64,000 nt of DNA from Deltaproteobacteria bacterium (lineage in GTDB: Bacteria > Desulfobacterota > Desulfobulbia > Desulfobulbales > Desulfurivibrionaceae). The stretch lies in NCBI GenBank assembly GCA_026388735.1, contig JAPLJG010000048.1:31778-95777 (forward strand), read 5' to 3'. The position numbers and the translations under genes were made by a program. The notes under the pieces were generated by a model. It did not search any database and was not told where the DNA came from. It saw only the letters and a program-made list of their open reading frames with translations. Shown one piece after another: positions 8,153-16,412 of this stretch; the first letter of the stretch is position 1, and each line of letters opens with the position of its first letter.

Positions 8153-8168
8153 AGCAAAATGGGTGCCA
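8153..8168 (-). promoter_or_regulatory. Sigma-54 promoter (-24/-12) of the receiver-selenoprotein operon
   Basis: On the minus strand the sequence is TGGCAC (8168-8163), five bases CCATT, then TTGCT (8157-8153). This matches the TGGCAC-N5-TTGCW consensus at every defined base. The predicted start of transcription is near 8142, about 50 bases before the receiver ATG. A sigma-54 activator gene ends about 120 bases upstream, and the interval 8169-8285 is long enough for activator-binding sites. Confidence 0.85.
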
Positions 8169-8285
8169 TGGGTGGAGTTCTAGGTGTATCTTGCTGAAAT
8201 ATTACACAATGTTGCGCGTGGTGAATGTGGGGTGTTTCGGGAATGGGTGCAACGAGGTTTGCGTTGGAGGCTGAAAGCTGAACTT

Positions 8286-9707
8286 CTATTCCTCCCGGTC
8301 CGCTTGTTTGAGCCGCCAGTTGAGGGCCTGTCGGGTGATGCCGAGCATCTCTGCGGCAATGGCCTGATTGCCCTTGGCCCGGTTCAGGGCCTCCAGCACC
8401 AGGAGATAGCCCACCTCCCTGATGGATGGGAGCTTAAGAAGATCGGTGAACGGGGTTCGGGTCTCAGGATGCTTTTTGACCTCATCTTCCAGATTGGGCC
8501 GCCTGAGCCGGAGATACTCCTTGAAGGAATCCATGGACAGGGTGCGATTTTTGTGGGTGCTTATGGCATCAAACACCATGTTTTTCAGCTCCCGGACATT
8601 GCCGGGAAAATCATAGGTGCCCAGTAGGGAGATCAGTTCCTTGGGAAAAGCTGGTTTCTTTTTATTGAGCCGGGTTGCACCCTCCTCGAAAAAGTAATCG
8701 ACCAGCAGGGGCAGGTCGTCGAATCTTTCCCTTAAGGGAGGGATATGGATGCGGTGGGCATGGAGTCGGTAGTAGAGATCCTTGCGGAACCCGCCGTTTT
8801 CCTGCATCTCCTGGAGGTTCTGGTGGGTGGCGAAAATCATCCGGCAGTCAGTGCGTTTGGGGATATCCGAGCCCAGTGGCAGGTACTCGCGCTCTTGGAG
8901 GAGGCGCAAGAGCTTGGTCTGCGAGAGCTGGGAGAGATCGCCGATTTCATCCAAAAACAGGGTGCCCCCAGCGGCCTGCTCAATGAGGCCACCCCTGGTG
9001 TGATCTGCTCCGGTGAAGGCACCTTTCTTGTGGCCGAACAGGGTGTCGGCAAACATAGTGTCATCAAGGCCTGCCACATTGACCGGGACAAACTCACCCT
9101 GGCGCTTGCTTAACACGTGCAAGGCCTGGGCAATGAGCTCCTTGCCCACCCCGGTTTCCCCGGAGATCAGCACCGGTTCGCTGGTGTTGGCAATGGATTC
9201 CACGTACTGGAATATGGAGCGCATCCCCTTGTTGTGGGTGGTGATCTGGCTGAAGGCCTCGGGGTGATCCAAGGTGTCCTTGAGAAAATGCTCCTTGAGC
9301 AGGTCGTTTTCCCTACGTAGACGGCTGATATCCACGGCCCGCTGCACCCCGGCGATGAGGCGGGTCTCCTCGCTGACCTTGGTGTAGTAGTCAAAGGCCC
9401 CCAGTTTCATGCAGCGCACTGCCGTATCCACCAAATCGAGGCCGGTGATGATGATCACCGGGATCTGCGGGTATTCGCGCACGACCTGAGGCAGTAGTTC
9501 TTCCCCTGAGAGGTGGGGCATGGTGAGATCAAGAACGATCACTCCCACCTCTTCGCTGGCCAGAATCTCCATGACCTTGCGGCTGTCGGCGCAGCAGCGG
9601 ATATTGCTGAGGCCCACGGAGCGCAGGGTCAGGCTGAAGCTATGCAGCCATGCCTCTTCATCGTCAACCAGCAGGATGGGGCTCAATGGGGAAAGCTGCT
9701 TGTCCAT
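8286..9707 (-). CDS. NtrC-family sigma-54-dependent response regulator
   Basis: The 473 residues show the standard three-part layout. The receiver (about 1-125) has Asp in VGVIVLDLTMPHLSG. The AAA+ domain (about 150-385) has Walker A SGETGVGKE and the GAFTGA loop that contacts sigma-54. The Fis-type helix-turn-helix at the end reads GNQAIAAEMLGITRQALNWR. GGAGG stands nine bases before ATG 9707. The sensor kinase gene lies 44 bases upstream on the same strand, so the pair is a two-component system. The sigma-54 promoter just downstream of its stop is the obvious candidate target. Confidence 0.95.
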   Translation of the reverse strand: MDKQLSPLSPILLVDDEEAWLHSFSLTLRSVGLSNIRCCADSRKVMEILASEEVGVIVLDLTMPHLSGEELLPQVVREYPQIPVIIITGLDLVDTAVRCMKLGAFDYYTKVSEETRLIAGVQRAVDISRLRRENDLLKEHFLKDTLDHPEAFSQITTHNKGMRSIFQYVESIANTSEPVLISGETGVGKELIAQALHVLSKRQGEFVPVNVAGLDDTMFADTLFGHKKGAFTGADHTRGGLIEQAAGGTLFLDEIGDLSQLSQTKLLRLLQEREYLPLGSDIPKRTDCRMIFATHQNLQEMQENGGFRKDLYYRLHAHRIHIPPLRERFDDLPLLVDYFFEEGATRLNKKKPAFPKELISLLGTYDFPGNVRELKNMVFDAISTHKNRTLSMDSFKEYLRLRRPNLEDEVKKHPETRTPFTDLLKLPSIREVGYLLVLEALNRAKGNQAIAAEMLGITRQALNWRLKQADREE

Positions 9708-9751
9708 GGAAAAATACCTCCTGAAATTCCGGGTTGCTGTCGGTGCGTAGC

Positions 9752-12091
9752 CTACCCGGCTTGCGTTGTTTTGTCATCCGTCTCTTCCCTCCAAACCGGA
9801 AAGAAGATGGTCGCGGTGGTACCCGTTTCCGGGCTTGAGGCAAAGCGCAGCCTGCCCTGGTGTTCTTTGATGATCCCGGCGGAAACCGAGAGGCCTAAGC
9901 CCGTGCCGCCGTAAGACCGTTTGGTGGTGAAAAATGGGTCGGTGATTTGGTTGATGATCTCTTCGGCAATCCCCGTGCCCTGGTCGCGGACGCTCACCTC
10001 TACTTCATCGTTGTCCATATCATAGCGCGAGGTGATGGATATGGCCGCCTCCTGGCTGGCCAGGGCCTCGCAGCTGTTTTGGATCAGGTTGATCAGCACC
10101 TGCTCCAGTCGTTGGCGGTTGCCCCGGATGGGCGGCAGGTTCGGGGCCAGATCGGTGCTGAAATTGCGGGTGGCGTTTTTGATTTTGTTGTGGTTGAGGC
10201 GCACCGCCGCCTGGGCGATCTCGTTGATATCCACCGGTTCCATGTGGCGGGTGGTGTCCTGCCGGGCATAGTCCTTGAGATCGTGAACGATGTTCTTGAT
10301 CCGTCGGGCGCTTTCTTCCAGCTCCAGGAAAAGGCGGGGAATCTGCTCGCACATTTCGCTGTATTGCAGTCCGGCAACGAGAAAGTCGCCATTCTCTCGG
10401 TAGTATTCGTCCAAGATCGGCTTGGCGCTTTCCCAGGCCTTGAAGAGCATGGAGGTGTTCAGCATGGCGATGCTGTTGGGGTTGTTGATCTCATGGGCCA
10501 CCCCGGAGATGAGCACGCCAAGGGAGATCATCTTGTCCGCCTGGACCAGTTGCTGCTGCTGGAGCCTGGTCTCGTCCTCGGCCCGTCTGCGCTCGGTGAT
10601 GTCCCGAATGATCCAGATGGAGTTCCATTTGTCCTTGATCCGTGCCTCGGACAGCGAAAGCTCGATGGGGAATTCCGTGCCGTTCTTGCGCCGGGTGATC
10701 AATTCGATGGTTTCGCGGATGGGTCCGTCGCTCACCGGTCTTTCTTCCATGGCGCCCCGCTGGCCGGTTTCGGCAAGCCGCGGAGAGATCAGGGTGTGGA
10801 TCGGGTTGCCCAGGGCCTCGGCGGCGGAGAAGCCGAAGATCTCGGCGGCGGCCTCATTCCAGTAGGAGATATTGCCATGGTGGTCCATCATGGCAATGGC
10901 GTCTTGGGCCGAGGCGGTGAGGTTTCTGAACTTGTCCTCGCTTTGCCGCAGATCAGCCTCTGCCTCCTGCTGGCGGGTTCTGGTGATCGCATAGTGGCGG
11001 GCTAGGGCGGTGAGCTCCTCGGCCAGATTGACCACCTCCCGAGGGCCGGTCCAACTGAATTGTACGTTTTCCTCCCCCTTGTTCAGGATGGAGTCCAGGC
11101 CGGTGAGGATCGTATCCTTGATCCGGTCGATCTTTTTGGCGATGGCGTTGGCGATGAGCGCGACGATGATGCCGATGCTGATCACGATCCAGACAATGTT
11201 GTAGATCAGGGAAAGCTTCCACTCCCTGGCCGCGCTGCGGTCCACGGGGGAAGCAAGCCACAGAGTTGGGGGAAGATGGTCATTGAAGATGAGCGGCAGC
11301 CAGACAAGGCTGTGGCCGGAGTTTTCCCAAACAAAGGGGCGGTTGTCCGCCATGCGGGGGGCAAGACCGGGGAAGATGGCCAGGATATTGGCCCCGGAGA
11401 CGATGGGGTGCGCGGTGGCCATTTCGGGAAAGGTGGCGGGGGCATGGATAATTGCGCCCGCAGGTGTTGCCCAGCAGGCATTTTCGTGGGCATCGAGGAA
11501 GATATCTGGCGCAATCTCCATGATGACCACACCCGTCACTGTGCCATCCGCGCTCGTGATTGGGGTCGTAAGGCTCAGTCGGTTGGCAACGGGATTTGTC
11601 TGATCCGTGGTCAGGAGCGTGTCGACTTCGGCTTCTTTGAGCGCAAGTCCTTTGGGGAAGAGAAGGGCCTGCAACTGCCCCGCAGTATCCGTCAGGTCGT
11701 CAGGGGCGTTTTTCAGAGCATCGATATTTCGGCGGAGGTGGACCAGCTGGTTGCCGGAGGCATCAAAGAGACGGACCCCAAGGATCACCTTTTCCGTGTC
11801 CATCTGGTCGATGAGCAGGGCTGCCAACCGCTCGCGACCGGCAGGGTTGAGGGCCGAGGGGGTAAGCCCTGCGGTCATGGGGGTGGCGGCCGCCTGAAGG
11901 AGGCTTTTACGGATGCATTTCACTTTGGCATTGAGGGAAACAAAGCTACTTTCGGCCCCGGCCACGGTCCGTTTTTTCTCCACCGTCTCATGCTGATTGA
12001 TGTGGGAGCGGAGATTGACCCCGACCAGGGTGAGGATGGGCAGGATGCCAAGGGCAAGGAGGATGATGAAGATGATGGTCCGCAGTCTCAT
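9752..12091 (-). CDS. Membrane-bound PAS sensor histidine kinase
   Basis: This 779-residue protein has a first membrane segment at about 4-25, an extracytoplasmic sensing region of about 265 residues, and a second membrane segment at about 295-318. A linker follows, then a PAS domain (about 385-495, ending in the PAC-like segment IWIIRDITERRRAEDE), a HisKA domain with phosphoacceptor His in GVAHEINNPNSIAM, and an HATPase domain with N box NLIQNSCEAL, DQGTGI and GGTGLGLS. The NNPNS form of the H box is typical of kinases paired with NtrC-type regulators. It precedes the regulator gene by 44 bases. The ligand cannot be read from sequence; the neighbouring rhodanese suggests a sulfur- or redox-related signal. 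Confidence 0.93.
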   Translation of the reverse strand: MRLRTIIFIILLALGILPILTLVGVNLRSHINQHETVEKKRTVAGAESSFVSLNAKVKCIRKSLLQAAATPMTAGLTPSALNPAGRERLAALLIDQMDTEKVILGVRLFDASGNQLVHLRRNIDALKNAPDDLTDTAGQLQALLFPKGLALKEAEVDTLLTTDQTNPVANRLSLTTPITSADGTVTGVVIMEIAPDIFLDAHENACWATPAGAIIHAPATFPEMATAHPIVSGANILAIFPGLAPRMADNRPFVWENSGHSLVWLPLIFNDHLPPTLWLASPVDRSAAREWKLSLIYNIVWIVISIGIIVALIANAIAKKIDRIKDTILTGLDSILNKGEENVQFSWTGPREVVNLAEELTALARHYAITRTRQQEAEADLRQSEDKFRNLTASAQDAIAMMDHHGNISYWNEAAAEIFGFSAAEALGNPIHTLISPRLAETGQRGAMEERPVSDGPIRETIELITRRKNGTEFPIELSLSEARIKDKWNSIWIIRDITERRRAEDETRLQQQQLVQADKMISLGVLISGVAHEINNPNSIAMLNTSMLFKAWESAKPILDEYYRENGDFLVAGLQYSEMCEQIPRLFLELEESARRIKNIVHDLKDYARQDTTRHMEPVDINEIAQAAVRLNHNKIKNATRNFSTDLAPNLPPIRGNRQRLEQVLINLIQNSCEALASQEAAISITSRYDMDNDEVEVSVRDQGTGIAEEIINQITDPFFTTKRSYGGTGLGLSVSAGIIKEHQGRLRFASSPETGTTATIFFPVWREETDDKTTQAG

Positions 12092-12184
12092 GGGATGCCC
12101 TGGCTATGGAATATTGTTGCGTAAAAAATGTCGCGCTGTTTTCCTGGTGGAACAGGAACCATTCTTCAACGGAGGGATAGTAGC

Positions 12185-12445
12185 ATGAAAGACATTTTGA
12201 TTGCAATCACCGGGTCGGACCTTGACTTTGAAATGGCTCGGAGTATGGCCAGGATCATTGCCCAGGGGGAGAATGAGGAGACGGATTGCCTCGCCTGGTT
12301 TGATGCGCGACAGGGAAACCATTCCCCCAGATGCCTGCAGTGCGAGATCAAGGGCAGGCCGGGGTGGGAGGTGTACGGTGAGAATCATGGCGGGCGGCTG
12401 AGGGTCAGCTTCAACGACGGGGAGTATGTGTTTATCCAGAGTTGA
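12185..12445 (+). CDS. AF1514-family (DUF5619-like) small protein
   Basis: This 86-residue soluble protein begins MKDILIAITGSDLDFEMARS. It contains LAWFDARQGNHSPRC and ends GGRLRVSFNDGEYVFIQS, a pattern I associate with the AF1514/DUF5619 family, whose function is unknown. ATG 12185 is chosen because GGAGGG stands eight to nine bases upstream. The open frame extends to 12128 but without conservation or a ribosome site. It is divergent from the histidine kinase gene and converges on the lipoprotein gene with a three-base gap, so its stop region has no room for a separate terminator. Confidence 0.65.
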   Translation: MKDILIAITGSDLDFEMARSMARIIAQGENEETDCLAWFDARQGNHSPRCLQCEIKGRPGWEVYGENHGGRLRVSFNDGEYVFIQS

Positions 12446-12448
12446 GGT

Positions 12449-14296
12449 TTACAGCCCTGTCTCGCCTGTCATCATCTCGGAGAGTGCCCTGCGGAACAGG
12501 ATGCGCTTTGCCTCCCAGGGGGCATCGGCGAAAGCCATCTGCCTGCCGATGAGCCTGCCTTCGAGCCGGTAGCACCAATAGCCGTTGGCAACCCGCATGA
12601 CATGGCTGATTCCCTGGGGGGGCAGATGAGCCAGCTCCTGGTCCTGGGGATTGAGCAGCTCGAGAAAGCGGGGGGCAAGCAGGCCGGCCATGGTTCTTGT
12701 TCCGTCCTGGGACATCTCCTTGGCTACCGTGGCTAGGTCCTCTCCGGCCAGCAGCCGCTGGCGGGCCTTTTCGCAGAGGGCCTCCTGCTCCTGCCAGCGG
12801 GCCGGGCTGTCCATGGGGTTGGCGTAGCGAAAGATGCCGCCTAGTTCCAGGTTATCCGGTAGAGTTATTGGGGCACGTTCTAGTTGGCTGATGGTTTTTT
12901 GGATGGTCTGTTGTCTGGCCTGGTCATATTCCTGCAATCGCTTGGTCAGCTTGGCTTCCAGGTCATTTGTCGGGGCCTTTCCGCCCAGGACTTTGCCCAC
13001 GATGGATTTCAGGGTTTGCAAGTTCGGGGGCTGGAGCGTGGCCGAGGCGGTGATCAGCGGTGTGGCCCAGGCTGGCTCGACCGTGGGGGCGTGTGCCCGG
13101 CGGGGGGCACGCACCGCCTCGACACAGGCCGGGGCAGTGCCTTCTTTCATGAGGTGGCCCAGGCTGAAGATGGAGACCCCGTTGTAGCCCTCCTCTCCGG
13201 CGATCCGTGCCTCTTCCCCAAGCTGTTTCGCGTCTTTGCCGGAAGCGCCCAGTCCGGCCCAGAGGGCAATCTTGGCGGGACGGTGGGTATTTGCGGCAAT
13301 CTCCCGGAGCTGGGCTCCTACCCGGTCGGTATCCCCGAAATAGGCCATGGGGTAGAGGGCATCCACTAGTCCTTCCGAAGCCCAGGCCTGCCATTCTTGG
13401 CCGTTTTCCAGATAGGCGGCGGAGGGTTCGGGAAAGACGGCGACCGAGAGGGCGGTCCCCGGTGCGTCGTTTTGGTCCACACCCTGCCGGACCTCCCGGA
13501 GCAGTTGGGTTACCTGGCCTGCGCGGAATTCGTTCCAGAAAAGCGCCGCTGTGGTAAGCACCCGGTCCGCTGGCGCTTGCGTCCCATCGAGCCAGGCGGT
13601 TACGGTCTCGGCACTGAGCCGCTCCGGCAGCAGTCGGGGATCAAGCCCCCAAATCTGCTCAAATTTCTCGGCCAGCGTGTCGCTTTTTCCATAGCCAGGT
13701 CCGGGGTAGCGCATGAAGTCAAGATGGATTCCAGCCACCGGGTAGCGGACCAGCAGTTCCCGGACCACTGCGACAAAAAGGGCGCGGTATTCCGCAGAGG
13801 CCGGGTCGGCATAACTGCCTTCGATCCAGCCCAGCCGTTTTTCCCGTGACGAATAGCTGGAAACCGGCCGCCCGCTGTTATCGGAGAGAATCCAGAGCTG
13901 GCTGGGGTGTCCGGGGTGTTTGGGGTTTTCTGGCGGAGTGGCGCCGCCCCAGAGATAAAAGACATTGAGCCAGGCATGGAGGGGCAGGGGGGCGCAGTCC
14001 GTAAGCAACTGCCCGAGCGGGTCGAAATCCACCGGGGTTGCGGCCAGGTTTTCGGCGCGGGGAGCGAGGTCGCTTCGGTACAGGGCGTCGGCACGACCAC
14101 GAACCTGTGCCAGCAGCTGATCAAATCCTGCCCGCTTCGCCTCCGAGCAGACCGAGGCAACCTTCGCCGGGCTGTCCATGTCGAAACGGACAACCCAGGC
14201 CGAGGTTTGCAGCCGTGGAGCGCAGGCCGAGACCAGGAGCAGCAGGGCCAGAGCAGGGAGCAGGGCGCGCAGGGAGCAGGGCTGTAGTCTTGGCAT
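12449..14296 (-). CDS. Lipoprotein with glycoside-hydrolase-like (GHL10) domain and C-terminal parvulin-like domain
   Basis: ATG 14296 gives 615 residues. The N terminus is a lipoprotein signal (LLLLVSAC, cleaved before Cys). Residues about 30-370 resemble the GHL10/DUF187 TIM-barrel group: LHAWLNVFYLWGG, GIHLDFMRYPGPGYG with Asp/Arg typical of the family, LYPMAYFGD, and ALWAGLG. A linker of about 100 residues leads to a region (about 490-600) resembling the PpiC rotamase fold: RQRLLAGEDLATVAKEMSQD, a proline/glycine turn, PPQGISHVMRVANGYWCYRL. The joining of these two is unusual. It may act on peptidoglycan or exopolysaccharide at the outer membrane; neither activity is established. An in-frame ATG at 14350 would place the signal internally and is less likely. 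Confidence 0.72.
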   Translation of the reverse strand: MPRLQPCSLRALLPALALLLLVSACAPRLQTSAWVVRFDMDSPAKVASVCSEAKRAGFDQLLAQVRGRADALYRSDLAPRAENLAATPVDFDPLGQLLTDCAPLPLHAWLNVFYLWGGATPPENPKHPGHPSQLWILSDNSGRPVSSYSSREKRLGWIEGSYADPASAEYRALFVAVVRELLVRYPVAGIHLDFMRYPGPGYGKSDTLAEKFEQIWGLDPRLLPERLSAETVTAWLDGTQAPADRVLTTAALFWNEFRAGQVTQLLREVRQGVDQNDAPGTALSVAVFPEPSAAYLENGQEWQAWASEGLVDALYPMAYFGDTDRVGAQLREIAANTHRPAKIALWAGLGASGKDAKQLGEEARIAGEEGYNGVSIFSLGHLMKEGTAPACVEAVRAPRRAHAPTVEPAWATPLITASATLQPPNLQTLKSIVGKVLGGKAPTNDLEAKLTKRLQEYDQARQQTIQKTISQLERAPITLPDNLELGGIFRYANPMDSPARWQEQEALCEKARQRLLAGEDLATVAKEMSQDGTRTMAGLLAPRFLELLNPQDQELAHLPPQGISHVMRVANGYWCYRLEGRLIGRQMAFADAPWEAKRILFRRALSEMMTGETGL

Positions 14297-14409
14297 CCGG
14301 GTTGACCTTTTAACGGCAAGGTGGTAATTTGCGCGACGTTTTCGCGACATGGAAAGTCCATGTCTGCTGCATTGTTACCGAGCCCTCTCCATATTGCACC
14401 AGGAAAAAG

Positions 14410-15183
14410 ATGATGACCGACCAGAAAAAATTCCCCGAAGGCATGCAGCCCCTGGGTGACTCCCCGTTTCCCTTTGCCTGCAACCCCGAGGTTCCCTGCT
14501 TTACCCGCTGCTGCCGGAAGCTCACCCTCTTTCTCTACCCCTACGATATCATCCGCCTGAAGAAAAGGCTGGGAATCACCTCGGAGGAGTTTCTCAACAC
14601 CTACACCGGCGTAGCCCAGGGGACCAACCCACTCTTCCCCGCAATTGTCATGCGGATGCGGGATGACGCGGAAGGCGCTTGTCCGTTTCTCGACCCGGAG
14701 CGGGGCTGCCTCGTCTATGAGGATCGGCCCTCCGCCTGCCGCACCTACCCTTTGGAGCGGGCCGTTGATCGCAACCCGGAGCGGGGCCAGCCCCGGGCCT
14801 ATTATTTCATGACCGATCACGCTTACTGCCTGGGGCATCAGGAGAAAAAGGAGTGGACGGTGAAGGACTGGCTCCGCGATCAGCAGCTGGTCTATTACAA
14901 CGCCATGGACGACCTCTGGGCCGAGATGGACACCCTCTGGGCCTCAAACCCCTGGCAGGGCGAGGGCGCTGCCGGACCCAAGCAGCAGCTGGCCTTCATG
15001 GTCTGCTACAATGTCGACCGCTTCCGTCAGTACGTGGTGGACCACAACATGCTCAACGTCTACCGGTTGGATAAATCACGCAAACGCCTCATCGAAACCG
15101 ATGACGAGGCCCTGCTCTCCTTTGGCTACGACTGGCTCAAGCTGGTGCTTGGCAATAAACCCACCCTGCAATTGAAGCGATAA
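14410..15183 (+). CDS. YkgJ-family cysteine-cluster protein
   Basis: The product of about 257 residues has the Fe-S or Zn cluster signature of this family: FACNPEVPCFTRCCRKLTL, then GACPFLDPERGCLVYEDRPS and ACRTYPLER. Cys spacing fits the YkgJ (PF03692) pattern, whose members are thought to bind a metal cluster; the substrate is unknown. The C-terminal 100 residues extend beyond the core and are rich in Trp and Tyr. Two adjacent ATGs at 14410 and 14413 follow AGGA. The stop overlaps the start of the next gene (TAATG), so the pair is translationally coupled. Confidence 0.85.
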   Translation: MMTDQKKFPEGMQPLGDSPFPFACNPEVPCFTRCCRKLTLFLYPYDIIRLKKRLGITSEEFLNTYTGVAQGTNPLFPAIVMRMRDDAEGACPFLDPERGCLVYEDRPSACRTYPLERAVDRNPERGQPRAYYFMTDHAYCLGHQEKKEWTVKDWLRDQQLVYYNAMDDLWAEMDTLWASNPWQGEGAAGPKQQLAFMVCYNVDRFRQYVVDHNMLNVYRLDKSRKRLIETDDEALLSFGYDWLKLVLGNKPTLQLKR

Positions 15184-16301
15184 TGGCAATCGGCAACCCC
15201 TTTGCTCTTTTGCGGTCCGCATTTGTGCAGATTAGACCCGCACATCTTCGCGCCTACTTTCCCGCGCTTGCCTTTTTGGGCGGCTTTTTGTGGGAAGTCT
15301 TCACCATTGGTCGGTCGGTGGAGCCGTTGGATCTGTGGATACTGCTCGGTTATCTTGTCGGCGCGGCGGGTCTCCTGTGGTGGCTGGGGCATCGGCGCCA
15401 CGCCCTGGCTGCGATTGTCTTCGAGAATGGTACGCAGATCACGGATATGCCAGCAACCGGTTGGGCGCGCGCTCCTTACTTGGTGCTCCAGTTTTTGTTT
15501 GGCGGGCTGTTCTGTAAACTTTTTGTCCTCTACTTCATAAGTTCCAGTCACTTGACCGCCGTGCTGTGGTCTCTGGGGCTTGGCTGCTTGCTCATCGTCA
15601 ACGAATTTATTGAGCACAAATACCATCGTTTCACTCTCACCTGGGCCTTGTTCGGGCTGTGCGCCATGTTGTTGTTCAACTTTCTCCTGCCGTTTTTGGT
15701 CGGCAGCATTGGCATGGTGTGGTTTTATCTCAGCACCCTGGCAGGGCTCGGACTCACCCTGTGGCTGCGCAAGCAAACGCCGGGTTGTCCCGGGCGGGCT
15801 GCGCCGATCTGGATCATCGCCGCCTTGCTGGTGATGGCGTATTCCCTGGATTTTATCCCGCCGGTTCCCCTGGTGAAGCGGGATATTCAGGTGGGGAAAA
15901 ATCTTGAGCGTGCGGCAGGCGAGTATCGTCTCACCCTGGAAAAGGCACCCTGGTGGGTATTCTGGCGAGAGTTCTCGGACGAGGTCCATATTGCGCCGGG
16001 TGAGCGGCTGTACTGCGTTTCCTCGGTATTCGCCCCAGGTTGCTTAAACACCCGCCTCTATCACCGCTGGGAGCATTACGATGCCAAGGGTGGTTGGCAG
16101 ACCACCTCCCGCATGGGTTTTGGTCTTTCCGGCGGCCGCCATGGCGGGTTTCGCGGTTACACCTACAAGCAGGATATGGCCCCAGGGGAATGGAAGGTGC
16201 ATGTGGAAACGGAAAATGGCCGCACGGTTGTTACGCATGCCTTCAGCGTGGTGACCAATGCGCCGGTTGAAGCGGATAGGGTGATGGTGCGGGGGTTGTG
16301 A
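15183..16301 (+). CDS. Membrane protein with C-terminal DUF2914 domain
   Basis: This protein of 372 residues has about seven hydrophobic segments in the first 220 residues, then an extracytoplasmic domain containing YHRWEHYDAKGGWQTTSRM and DMAPGEWKVHVETENGRTVV. That pattern of a Trp-containing beta domain is the DUF2914 signature. Members often lie beside surface-polysaccharide or cell-envelope genes, but no activity is established. It is coupled by TAATG overlap to the YkgJ-type gene. Downstream, 111 bases separate it from a convergent gene, and no strong terminator is visible there. Confidence 0.82.
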   Translation: MAIGNPFALLRSAFVQIRPAHLRAYFPALAFLGGFLWEVFTIGRSVEPLDLWILLGYLVGAAGLLWWLGHRRHALAAIVFENGTQITDMPATGWARAPYLVLQFLFGGLFCKLFVLYFISSSHLTAVLWSLGLGCLLIVNEFIEHKYHRFTLTWALFGLCAMLLFNFLLPFLVGSIGMVWFYLSTLAGLGLTLWLRKQTPGCPGRAAPIWIIAALLVMAYSLDFIPPVPLVKRDIQVGKNLERAAGEYRLTLEKAPWWVFWREFSDEVHIAPGERLYCVSSVFAPGCLNTRLYHRWEHYDAKGGWQTTSRMGFGLSGGRHGGFRGYTYKQDMAPGEWKVHVETENGRTVVTHAFSVVTNAPVEADRVMVRGL

Positions 16302-16412
16302 GTGGGAAGATGCTCTACCCGTAAATTAGAAAATGCCAGTTGCACAAAATTATTCATAGGTCCGGACATCACGAAACTTTGAATATCCGGGAACGGCCCT
16401 TAAGCTGTTCCA

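Noticed and set aside
10000..11005. Plus-strand frame opposite the histidine kinase
   Set aside because: No recognisable protein; shadow of the kinase gene.
15126..15989. 287-codon minus-strand frame opposite the DUF2914 gene
   Set aside because: Gln/Pro-rich product with no domain; the plus-strand gene is clearly real.
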